Assembly: GCA_036824245.1 (NCBI GenBank) | Contig: DAITAO010000008.1 | Span: 1-61,791, forward strand | Direction: 5' to 3' | Source: JACVRM01 sp036824245 | GTDB taxonomy: Bacteria > Actinomycetota > Thermoleophilia > Gaiellales > Gaiellaceae | Length of the DNA: 61,791 bases | Shown: positions 42,326-50,705 of the stretch, piece by piece | Layout: the number at the start of each line of letters is the position of its first letter | Numbering within the stretch: position 1 is the stretch's first letter | Translations under genes and position numbers: made by a program | Notes under the pieces: model-generated | Database searches by the model: none | What the model was told of the DNA's origin: nothing | Seen by the model: the letters and a program-made list of their open reading frames with translations, nothing else

Positions 42326-42994
42326 TCATGCGGCAAACGCCGCTGAGCTCTCGTTCTGCTGGGGCGGGCTGAAGCCGGGGCCGCCCCGGAAGCGGGGACC
42401 GATGTCTCCGTTCACGAGATCGGTGATCCGATCGTCGAGGCTCTCGAGGATCGAGTCCTTCTGCGCCTCGGTCAGGCGCCCGTCTGCGACTGCCTCCTCG
42501 AGCCTCTCGGTCGCGGCGCCGGTCAAGGCCTGGATGAGACCGTCGACCGACTTGCCCTGAGCCTTCGCCACCTCCGCGAGCGTCTGGCCTTCCTGCAGCG
42601 CGGTGCGCAGGTTTGCCTCCGACATGCCGAGGAAGGACGCCGCCGCGCCGAGATCGGCGAGATGGCCGCCGGGCCCGTGACCGGGCCCTCCGTGGCCGAT
42701 GCCGAGGAGCGGAATCTCGCCTGCCTGGATGCGGGCCTTGAGCTGCTCGCCCTGCTCCTCGGTCAGACGGCCGGCTTCGACAGCCGCGTCGACGCGGTTC
42801 TGGAGCGCCTGCTGGAGCGCCTCCGAGAGCTCGCTCGGCTCCACGCCCAGCTGCTCGGCGGCATCGCTGACAACCGCATCGCTCTCCTGCTGAGGCGAGA
42901 GAACGCCGTTGGCCGCGATCGCGGCCCCGCCTCCGGCGACGAGTACGAGGGCCGCTGCACTGCCGATAATCGTGTTCCTGTGGCTTCGTGTCAT
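42326..42994 (-). CDS. Exported helical-repeat protein with His/Gly-rich linker
   Basis: A 222-residue protein with a signal-like N-terminus (NTIIGSAAALVLVAGGGAAI), two similar helical halves and a linker GIGHGGPGHGPGGH. The first half has LGVEPSELSEALQQALQNRV, EAGRLTEEQGEQLKARI; the second has LGMSEANLRTALQEGQTLAE, ADGRLTEAQKDSILESLDDR, so an internal duplication is likely. The His-rich linker could bind metal. AAAAAGGAGG precedes ATG 42994. It follows the kinase gene by about 110 bp and is a candidate target or accessory protein of that two-component system. Confidence 0.75.
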   Translation of the reverse strand: MTRSHRNTIIGSAAALVLVAGGGAAIAANGVLSPQQESDAVVSDAAEQLGVEPSELSEALQQALQNRVDAAVEAGRLTEEQGEQLKARIQAGEIPLLGIGHGGPGHGPGGHLADLGAAASFLGMSEANLRTALQEGQTLAEVAKAQGKSVDGLIQALTGAATERLEEAVADGRLTEAQKDSILESLDDRITDLVNGDIGPRFRGGPGFSPPQQNESSAAFAA

Positions 42995-43103
42995 TTCTTC
43001 CTCCTTTTTCGAGTGCCAGCCACATGGCTCACGAAATCAGCGGCGACTAAGCGCGCCGTAAGACGCACCTGAAAGCTCGCTAAGAGTTTTGGTGCGGAGT
43101 TTT

Positions 43104-44507
43104 CTAGGCCGTCTGTGCGGGCTCGGTATCGGGCGCGTTCTGTGCCGGGGCACCACCGTTCAGGCGTAGCGTGACGCGGGTGCCGCCGCCTTCGGCACGC
43201 TCGGCGACGACCGACCCGCCGTGTGCCTCGGCGACCTGGCGAACGATCGCGAGGCCCAGACCCGAGCCCGGCAGGGGGCGCGCCGACCGGGAGCGATAGA
43301 AGCGGTCGAAGACGTAGGGGATGTCCTCCTCTTCGATGCCGGGTCCGTGGTCGCGCACCGTGACGGTGCCGTCCTCGACGCCCACCTCGACCGGTCCGCC
43401 GGGCGGGCTCCACTTGGCCGCGTTGTCCAGCAAGTTGCCGATGGCGCGCTCGAGCGACGCGGGGTCGCCGTGCACGGTCGACTCGCTGAGCGACGTCGTG
43501 AACGCGACGGCCGGGCGGTCCCTGCGGCTGCGCTCGACGGCGCCCGCGGTGAGCAGATCGAGGCGGACGTCCTCGGATTCGGCCGGCAGGCGGTCGCCGC
43601 GCGCGAGCTCGATCACCTCGCCGATCAAGGTCGTCATCTCGCCGATCTGCTCGACGACGTCGTCGAGGAGCCGGCGCCGTTCCTCGGGGGAGATCGCGGG
43701 GTCGCTCATCAGCACCTCGAAGTTGGTGCGCAGGCTCGTGAGCGGCGTGCGCAGCTCGTGGGAGGCGTCTGCGACGAGCTGGCGTTGTGCTCGCGCGGAT
43801 TCTTCGAGCGCTCGGGTCGACTCCTCCAGCGCCCCGAGCATCGCGTTGAAGCTGCCTGCGAGCCGGCTGAGCTCGTCGCGGCCGCCGGCATCGATCCGCT
43901 CGGTGAGATCGCCCGTCTCCGTGACCCGCTCTGTTGCTTCCGTGAGGCGCCGCACAGGCGCGAGCGCGGTGCGCGACACAAGTAGGCCAAGCGCGGCGGC
44001 CCCGCCGATGCCGCCCAGTGCGATGAAGAACAGGAACGTCTTGATGCGGTCGAGGGAGCTGTCCACTTCCTCGAGCGACCGTGCGACCTGTACCGCGGTG
44101 CCCCTCGGGCCCGGAAGGGTGAGCACACGGAGGTGCGTCCCGGCCACCGTGGCGTCCATGTAGAACGAGCCCGACTGACCTTCGGCCACGTCGCGCACGC
44201 GTTGGGTGACGGGCAGCCCATGGTCGAAGCCGTAGGGGCGCCACGTCTGGCCGTCGACATTAGCCACCTGAACGAAGGGCGACTCCTCGAGTGGTCGCTC
44301 TGGGCCGAGGTCCAAGTACTCCTGCCCCTGGAACTCCTCCAGATGGACAGGACGGTGAGCAAGTTCGCGAGCCTGTGAGACGAGCCGCTCGTCCACCTCG
44401 TCGCGCAACTGGTCGCGCACGACCACGAACACGAGCACCGACGCGACCACGACGGCCAGCGCGACCGCGACCGCCGCGACGAGCGTCAACCGCGCGCGGA
44501 AGCTCAC
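43104..44507 (-). CDS. Sensor histidine kinase, MprB-like
   Basis: A 467-residue membrane kinase: span near 8-30, an extracytoplasmic sensor (about 31-165), a second span (FLFFIALGGIGGAAALGLLV), a HAMP linker, HisKA with H250 in DASHELRTPLTSLRTNFEVL, and HATPase_c (NLLDNAAKWSP, DHGPGI, GSGLGLAIV). It resembles mycobacterial MprB in architecture. The response regulator gene lies upstream on the same strand, 112 bp away, and a REP-like palindrome sits between them. The HtrA gene is divergent beyond that, as in the MprAB-PepD locus. GTG 44507 start. Confidence 0.92.
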   Translation of the reverse strand: MSFRARLTLVAAVAVALAVVVASVLVFVVVRDQLRDEVDERLVSQARELAHRPVHLEEFQGQEYLDLGPERPLEESPFVQVANVDGQTWRPYGFDHGLPVTQRVRDVAEGQSGSFYMDATVAGTHLRVLTLPGPRGTAVQVARSLEEVDSSLDRIKTFLFFIALGGIGGAAALGLLVSRTALAPVRRLTEATERVTETGDLTERIDAGGRDELSRLAGSFNAMLGALEESTRALEESARAQRQLVADASHELRTPLTSLRTNFEVLMSDPAISPEERRRLLDDVVEQIGEMTTLIGEVIELARGDRLPAESEDVRLDLLTAGAVERSRRDRPAVAFTTSLSESTVHGDPASLERAIGNLLDNAAKWSPPGGPVEVGVEDGTVTVRDHGPGIEEEDIPYVFDRFYRSRSARPLPGSGLGLAIVRQVAEAHGGSVVAERAEGGGTRVTLRLNGGAPAQNAPDTEPAQTA

Positions 44508-44563
44508 GCGCGCCCCTCTCGATGCGACCGTGCTATCGCTGGTACTTGTGTGCTTTGCGCGAC

Positions 44564-44591
44564 GGGACAGTCCCCGTGCGGGGACAGTCCC
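44564..44591. repeat. REP-like imperfect palindrome, copy 2
   Basis: GGGACAGTCCCC and GGGGACAGTCCC form a 12-position stem with one A-A mismatch at the sixth pair and loop GTGC. The element shares layout and core (GGGxCAGTCCC) with the one at 13092-13117. It lies between the kinase and response regulator genes, so it is transcribed in their mRNA and could modulate the relative expression of the two. Confidence 0.55.
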
Positions 44592-44619
44592 TGCTCCTGT
44601 GCGGGTCGGCTCATGTGCC

Positions 44620-45297
<678 letters not shown>

Positions 45298-45377
45298 CGG
45301 CCCATTGTGCCGCGGAGTTGCCGCAAGGTGCTGGAGCGCGGCCATGGGCGAACGGTCGCACGCGCCCATGAATAGGG

Positions 45378-45410
45378 ACTAAGAGCCGCTTAAGAAACGA
45401 TTGAGAATTC
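45378..45410 (+). promoter_or_regulatory. Triplet of 11-bp repeats, candidate response-regulator sites (array 1)
   Basis: Three contiguous 11-bp units ACTAAGAGCCG, CTTAAGAAACG and ATTGAGAATTC share the pattern nYTnAGA, each one helical turn apart. This is the layout bound by OmpR-family dimers. The array lies on the response-regulator side of the divergent region. Confidence 0.55.
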
Positions 45411-45449
45411 GCTGCAAAGGGCGATTCAAGGCTGTTCCGATCTCTCATC

Positions 45450-45482
45450 GGATTCTTAGCCGAGTTTCAAGCCGATCTTAGT
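45450..45482 (-). promoter_or_regulatory. Triplet of 11-bp repeats, candidate response-regulator sites (array 2)
   Basis: Read on the minus strand, three contiguous 11-bp units ACTAAGATCGG, CTTGAAACTCG and GCTAAGAATCC repeat the pattern of array 1 in the opposite orientation. The two arrays point toward each other across 39 bp. Array 2 ends 51 bp before the HtrA start codon, where it could activate that promoter. Confidence 0.55.
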
Positions 45483-45533
45483 CGGCGCTGGTGAGATGGA
45501 GTCCGACCTGAACTGATTCTGAAAGGAAATCCG

Positions 45534-46652
45534 ATGAACCCCAACATTCTTCGCCGAGCTCCCGCCATGATTGCGTTCGTCGCCGCGACCGGCCTCGCAG
45601 CCGCCGGAGGCGCGGCGATCTATGCGGCCACGACGGACGATCCCGAGACCGTCGTCCGTCAGGTGACGGTTTCCGAGTCGACGCCCACCGCCAGCCCGAG
45701 CAGCGGTCTGTCCGTGAGCCAGATCTACGAGCGCTCGCATAAGGGCGTCGTCGAGATCACCGTGACGGGTGCAGGCTCCCAGGGTCAGGGCTCCGGCTTC
45801 GTCTACGACGAGGAAGGTCACATCGTCACCAACCAGCACGTCGTCGAAGCCGGCGGATCGATCTCCGTGATGCTCTGGAACGGCGAGACGTACGACGCGA
45901 CCCTCGTCGGCAGCGATCGGTCGACCGACCTGGCCGTCATCGACATCGACGCGCCCGCGTCGGTGCTCGAGCCCGTCGGGCTCGGCGACTCGAGCAAGCT
46001 GGCGGTCGGCGACGGCGTCGTTGCCGTCGGTAGCCCGTTCGGGCTGGAAGGCACCGTGACGAGCGGGATCGTCAGCTCGCTCCACCGCCAGATGCGGGCG
46101 CCGAACAACTTCACGATCAACGACTCGATCCAGACCGACGCCGCGATCAATCACGGCAACTCCGGCGGGCCGCTCCTGAACATGCAGGGCAGGGTGATCG
46201 GCGTCAACGCGCAGATCGAGAGCGAGTCCGGCGGCAACGACGGCGTCGGCTTCGCCATCCCGTCCAACACGGTCCGCTCGATCGTGACCCAGCTACTCGG
46301 CAGCGGCACCGTCGAGCACGCATACCTGGGGGTCTCGGTCGAGACGATCCCGGAGTCGGTTGCACCCCAGCTCGAGCTCGCCGCCGGCGTCGCGCTGGCG
46401 CAGGTCAACGAGGGCAGCCCCGCAGCGCGGGCCGGCCTCCGGGCAGCGACCGGATCCGAGTCGGTGAGCGGACAGAACTACCCGACCGGCGGGGACGTCA
46501 TCACGGCGGTCGACGGCGAGGACGTCTCCACGGCGCAGGACCTGCAGCTCGCGATCGACGCGAAGCGGCCCGGCGACAAGGTCACGATCACCTACGTCCG
46601 CGGCGGTGAGCAGAAGACCGTGGACATCTCCCTGGCGACGAGGCCCGCGTGA
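45534..46652 (+). CDS. HtrA/PepD-like trypsin-family serine protease with PDZ domain
   Basis: A 372-residue membrane-anchored or exported protease for envelope protein quality control. After an N-terminal hydrophobic segment (MIAFVAATGLAAAGGAAIYA) and a Thr/Ser linker, the trypsin-like domain has H102 (VTNQHVV), D132 (STDLAVI) and S210 (GNSGGPLL); a PDZ domain follows (AYLGVSVETIPE, GGDVITAVDGEDVSTAQDLQ). ATG 45534 follows GAAAGGAAAT. It is divergent from the MprAB-like system, matching the known MprAB-PepD arrangement, and is coupled by GTGA to the dioxygenase gene. Confidence 0.94.
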   Translation: MNPNILRRAPAMIAFVAATGLAAAGGAAIYAATTDDPETVVRQVTVSESTPTASPSSGLSVSQIYERSHKGVVEITVTGAGSQGQGSGFVYDEEGHIVTNQHVVEAGGSISVMLWNGETYDATLVGSDRSTDLAVIDIDAPASVLEPVGLGDSSKLAVGDGVVAVGSPFGLEGTVTSGIVSSLHRQMRAPNNFTINDSIQTDAAINHGNSGGPLLNMQGRVIGVNAQIESESGGNDGVGFAIPSNTVRSIVTQLLGSGTVEHAYLGVSVETIPESVAPQLELAAGVALAQVNEGSPAARAGLRAATGSESVSGQNYPTGGDVITAVDGEDVSTAQDLQLAIDAKRPGDKVTITYVRGGEQKTVDISLATRPA

Positions 46653-47299
46653 CCGATCCGCAGGTCCGCAGCAGGAGTGTCGATCCCGAGCTGACGCGGC
46701 GCAGGCTGCTCAAGCTCGGGGTCGCCCTCCCCGTGCTGGGGCTGGCGGCCGGCTACGGCAGCTCCCTGCTCGACGGGGTCGGCGCGGCGGCCGTTCCGCT
46801 ACAGACCACACCGGCCTGCGACGACGACGACGAGCCGACGCCCGAGAAGACCGAGGGCCCGTACTTCACGCCGGGCTCTCCACGTCGCCGCTCGCTGCGC
46901 ACTGCCGGAATGGCCGGGACGAGGCTCACGCTGACCGGCTACGCCCTCACCACGGCCTGCAAGCCGGTGCGACGTGCGCTGATCGACTTCTGGCAGGCGG
47001 ACGCCGACGGCGAATACGACGACGAGGGCTACCGGCTGCGAGGCCACCAGTTCACCGACGCGAAAGGCCGCTGGCGACTCGAGACGATCGTGCCCGGCCT
47101 GTACACGGGCCGGACGCGGCACATCCACGTCAAGGTCCAGGCTCCCGGCGAGCCGATACTGACGACACAGCTCTTCTTCCCCGGTGAGCGGGGCAACCAG
47201 AGCGACGGCCTCTTCGACCGCGACCTGCTCCTCCGCCGCTGGCGGAAGGTGGGGACACGCCGGGTGGCCCGCTTCGACTTCGTCCTCGATCTGGGTTGA
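46649..47299 (+). CDS. Exported intradiol ring-cleavage dioxygenase-like protein
   Basis: A 216-residue protein of the intradiol dioxygenase family, non-haem Fe(III) enzymes that open catechol rings. It has a Tat-like signal (TRRRLLKLGVALPVLGLAAG) and then an acidic patch. Iron-ligand regions are EGPYFTPG (Tyr) and GLYTGRTRHIHVKVQAPG (Tyr and two His). The strands LIDFWQADADGEYDDEGYRL and TTQLFFPGE are typical. The exported form suggests extracellular aromatics as substrates. Its GTG start lies in the stop of the HtrA gene (GTGA), so the two are co-expressed. Confidence 0.88.
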   Translation: MTDPQVRSRSVDPELTRRRLLKLGVALPVLGLAAGYGSSLLDGVGAAAVPLQTTPACDDDDEPTPEKTEGPYFTPGSPRRRSLRTAGMAGTRLTLTGYALTTACKPVRRALIDFWQADADGEYDDEGYRLRGHQFTDAKGRWRLETIVPGLYTGRTRHIHVKVQAPGEPILTTQLFFPGERGNQSDGLFDRDLLLRRWRKVGTRRVARFDFVLDLG

Positions 47300-47424
47300 C
47301 CACGTGCCCGCCCACCGAGCCGAGCGGGAGCACACCGCCCGCGTCCTCGTCATCAAGGCCACCTTTGCCGGCCGCGGTTTCGCTTCGGTCTCGGCTTCGG
47401 CTGCCGCTAGTTACTAGCCGGCAG

Positions 47425-49254
47425 TCATCCGCGCGAGGGGGGCAGTCCTTCCTCCCCCCTGCTCCCCTCGCGTACACGGTCTGCGCATGGAATCTCAGCG
47501 CGTACGCGAGTGCCGGAGCCACTCGGGCTCAGGATCTCGAGCCGCCCGTCGAGCGCTTCGACCCGGTCGGCAAGGCCGCGCAGACCGGAGCCGCCCTCTG
47601 TCGTCGCCCCACCGACGCCGTCATCGGCGACCTCGACGACGAGCTCCCCGTTCGCTCGCTTGACCACGACGATCGCGGCCGAGGCCTGGGCATACTTGGC
47701 GATGTTGGTGAGGCTCTCGGAGATGAGGTAATACGCGGCAACCTCGACCGCCTCGGGCATGCGTTCCTCGAGGTCGACGTTGAGCTCGACCGGCACGGGT
47801 GAGCGGGCCACGAGCGACTCGAGCGCGACCGAGAGGCCGTGCCCCGTGACTACGGCGGGATGGATCCCGCGGGCAAGCTCCCTCAGCTCCTCGAGAGACG
47901 CCGCGATCTCCTGCCGGGCTCCGTCGAGGCGTCCCTGCGCCTCAGGGTCGGCGTCCAGCCGCTTCTCGAGCAGCTTCAGCTCGAGCGAGAGTGCGACGAG
48001 CCGTTGCTGTGCGCCGTCGTGCAGGTTGCGCTCTAGCCGCTGGCGCTCTCGCTGTCCCGCCTCGACGATCCGCGCGCGAGATCCGTGCAGCTCTTCGAGG
48101 CGAGCCTGCAGCTCGGCATGGAGCTGGGCGTTCTCGAGCGCGATGGCGGCGGCCGCGCTGACCGCATCCAGGAGCTCGTGCTCATCCCCCAGTGACGGGT
48201 CGTGCAGCAGTACCGCGACCGGCGCCCCGTTCCGTTCGATCATGGTCGTCGCTCTGCCCGAGCCATCTTCCGGCAAGTCGACCGGCCGGCCGTTGAGATC
48301 GGACCAGCTCTCGAACTCCGGCAGCCAGTACGCGAGTGTCAGCGACGGATCGCGAAGCACCCGCGCGAGTGCGTCGCGCAGGGCGGACGGCGCCGGATTG
48401 GCATGCAGCTCGACCAGGAGATCGGCGACGCCGGAACGGGCGAGGCGGGCGTGGAGCAGGCCGACGAGGAAGGCGATCGGCGCGAGCCCGATGACGAAGA
48501 ACGTGGCTCGCCGCAGCGTCTCGAACTCGATCTGCCCGCTGAGCCAGCCGTAGGCGCCGGCCAGGAAGAGCACCGCGATCATTACGAGCCCCAGTGCGAA
48601 CGAGTCGACCAGCAGCGCAAGCGAACGGCGCAGCGGCCTGCCGGAGCTCAGCCTCCGCACGGCCAGGATGCCGATGCCGGCCAGGGAGAACGCGCTCAGC
48701 GCCACCAGCTGCCAACGCAGAAGCGAGTAGGCCGTATCGGTCTCGGACGTGACCTCGAGCAGGTTGTCGGGGCCGAACCCGCCGAGCGCCATGCCGACGA
48801 GCTGGAGGCCGAACGCCACGAAGTAGGCGGCCGCAACGAGCGCGCGCTCGTACCACTGCTCTAGCCGGCCACTGGGGAACGCCAGGAAGACGTGCAGGAA
48901 CAGCACGGCGGCCACGAGGTCGAACGCGATGCCGATCGTGAAGGGCAGCGCGACGTTCGCCGTCGACAGGCTCGACAGGAACATCCCAAAGCCCGCCGCG
49001 ACCATCAGCAGGCCGAAGCGGCTGTCGGGCCGGCGCCACCACGCGACCAGCCCGGCAAGGATGTACGGAAGCATCACCCAGACGTGGAGCGTGGCCCGCA
49101 CGCCGGGCTCGATCACGTGGTCGCTCGTCAGCGCCAGGGCGACCGAGCAGCCCGCGGCGGCGCAGCCGGCGAGCGCGAGGCCCCAGAGCACCTTCGTCCT
49201 CGGCGCGTGTGTGGCTTTTACATCCGCAGGGAGCGCGACTGCCAGGCTCGACAC
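47425..49254 (-). CDS. NarL-type sensor histidine kinase (HisKA_3), orphan
   Basis: A 609-residue kinase with about seven N-terminal membrane spans (about 22-275), a GAF-like segment (about 290-375), a coiled-coil with the HisKA_3 motif (H412 in QRLERNLHDGAQQRLVALSL) and a HATPase_c domain (YYLISESLTNIAKYA, VADDGVGG, GSGLRGLADRVEALDG). This is the architecture of LiaS/DesK-like kinases. No LuxR-type response regulator lies next to it, so its partner is elsewhere. It is convergent with the dioxygenase gene. Start at 49254. Confidence 0.9.
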   Translation of the reverse strand: MSSLAVALPADVKATHAPRTKVLWGLALAGCAAAGCSVALALTSDHVIEPGVRATLHVWVMLPYILAGLVAWWRRPDSRFGLLMVAAGFGMFLSSLSTANVALPFTIGIAFDLVAAVLFLHVFLAFPSGRLEQWYERALVAAAYFVAFGLQLVGMALGGFGPDNLLEVTSETDTAYSLLRWQLVALSAFSLAGIGILAVRRLSSGRPLRRSLALLVDSFALGLVMIAVLFLAGAYGWLSGQIEFETLRRATFFVIGLAPIAFLVGLLHARLARSGVADLLVELHANPAPSALRDALARVLRDPSLTLAYWLPEFESWSDLNGRPVDLPEDGSGRATTMIERNGAPVAVLLHDPSLGDEHELLDAVSAAAAIALENAQLHAELQARLEELHGSRARIVEAGQRERQRLERNLHDGAQQRLVALSLELKLLEKRLDADPEAQGRLDGARQEIAASLEELRELARGIHPAVVTGHGLSVALESLVARSPVPVELNVDLEERMPEAVEVAAYYLISESLTNIAKYAQASAAIVVVKRANGELVVEVADDGVGGATTEGGSGLRGLADRVEALDGRLEILSPSGSGTRVRAEIPCADRVREGSRGEEGLPPSRG

Positions 49255-49751
49255 AGCTCTCGCTTCCTCTCCGACCGGTTGACCGTCCTTGAACGCGACT
49301 TCTCAGGCGCGGCCGCTCACACGAAGCGCAAGACGGACGGGGATGAAAGGAGGCGTCAATGGAGGATACTCCGGCGACCGCCTCGGTTCCAGATCAGATC
49401 AGGCGCCCGCCGCTCCGACCCTCGGCACTCGACCCTCGAACTCTTCACCTCGCCGACGGTGGGCGTGCGATCCAGCCTACGTCCGTGTCTTCTCTCGTGC
49501 TCGACTTGCGAGGCCACCGATGCGAAACTGGCCTGAAGAAACCCCAGCTCAAAGGCATGAAAGCTGCTGCCGACAACGTCCCGCTCGCCGCCGGCTCCGG
49601 AGTTGATCCGGCCGGGATGACGGAGTGCGCGACGCCCGTTATAGGAAACATGCAGCACTCGTCCCGCATAGCCGAAGGTGCGGGTAGCCCCACTTCAGGA
49701 CACGGGCCAGCACCATTTCGCACTGCGGCCGCCCACGGCAGAGTCCCGGGC
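49255..49751. other. Stretch between the orphan kinase and the DAGK-like gene
   Basis: A strong ribosome-binding-like sequence (GAAAGGAGG) precedes an ATG at 49359. That frame runs without a stop into the DAGK-like protein, but its first 130 residues have no recognisable fold and look like random high-GC translation. I therefore start the kinase-like gene at 49752. The stretch may instead encode a short leader or a decayed gene; divergent promoters must lie here. Confidence 0.4.
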
Positions 49752-50705
49752 ATGACCGCCCCGCAGACACTTCCTCGGCTTCTTCCCACACCGGTCGCGC
49801 CGCTTCCTCGCCGCCGGCTCCGCTCGCTTTCGCCCCACCTGCTGCTCGTGGCGAACGCGAACGCCAGCGGCATCATGCGCCATCCCGAAGTCGTCGCCGG
49901 AGCGAGCTGGATGCTCAGGTCGGCCGGCGCGCGCGTCGAGACCCGCCTCACGTCGAGCCTCGACGAGCTGGCAGCGCTGCTCCCGGCAGCTGAGCGCCGC
50001 GTCGTGCTCCTGGGCGGAGACGGCTCGGTGCACGGCGCCGCGAACGCGCCGGGCGCGAAGCCCGAGCTGGCGATCCTGCCGGCAGGAGGTGCCAACAATG
50101 TCGCGCGCAGCCTCGGGATCCCCGCCGACCTCGCCGCCGCCGCGCGCCTGGCCGTCACTGGTGCCTCGCGCGCGATCGACGTGATCGCGGCGCGGAACGC
50201 GACGCGCACCTATCTCGTCGTGGAAGGAGTCAGCGTCGGATTTCATGCGCTTGCACGGGCCGAGTACCAGGGAACGAACTCGGCCGACCTCGTCGCCGGC
50301 CTCCGGGCCGGTGTCGGGGCACTCGCCCGCTTCCGGCCGCTCGCGGTCGGCGTCGAGGCCGACGGCGAGCTCCGCGTGATGCGCATCGGCCAGCTCTTTG
50401 CTGCGAACCTTCCCTACTTCGGCCCCGGCCTGCACGTCGCGCCGGCCGCAGATCCCGCGGACGGCCTGCTCGACCTGGTCGCAATCGACGTACCGGGACG
50501 CGCCTCGCTCGTCTCTCTGCTCTCCCGTCTGCGGCGCGGCACGCACGTCGAGCTTCCCGGGGTCACTCGCATTCGCACGCGCAGCCTGCGGATCGCGACC
50601 GGCGGACGCTCGCCGATCATCGCGGACACCACCAACCTGGGCTCCGGGACCGTCGAGCTGACGGTGCTGCCTGCTGAGCTCGAGATCGTGGGAGCGCAGC
50701 GATGA
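49752..50705 (+). CDS. Diacylglycerol kinase-like (DAGK catalytic) lipid kinase
   Basis: A 317-residue protein of the DAGK_cat/NAD-kinase-like fold. The nucleotide-binding motif is VVLLGGDGSVHGAANAPG (GGDG), followed by LAILPAGGANNVARSLGIP and C-terminal strands with GRSPIIADTTNLGSGTVELT. The N-terminus LLLVANANASGIMRHPEVVA is typical. Members phosphorylate diacylglycerol, sphingoid bases or related lipids. ATG 49752 (MTAPQTLPR) is chosen on family length. It is coupled by ATGA to the MFS-PAP2 fusion, suggesting a kinase/phosphatase pair on lipid phosphates. Confidence 0.85.
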   Translation: MTAPQTLPRLLPTPVAPLPRRRLRSLSPHLLLVANANASGIMRHPEVVAGASWMLRSAGARVETRLTSSLDELAALLPAAERRVVLLGGDGSVHGAANAPGAKPELAILPAGGANNVARSLGIPADLAAAARLAVTGASRAIDVIAARNATRTYLVVEGVSVGFHALARAEYQGTNSADLVAGLRAGVGALARFRPLAVGVEADGELRVMRIGQLFAANLPYFGPGLHVAPAADPADGLLDLVAIDVPGRASLVSLLSRLRRGTHVELPGVTRIRTRSLRIATGGRSPIIADTTNLGSGTVELTVLPAELEIVGAQR

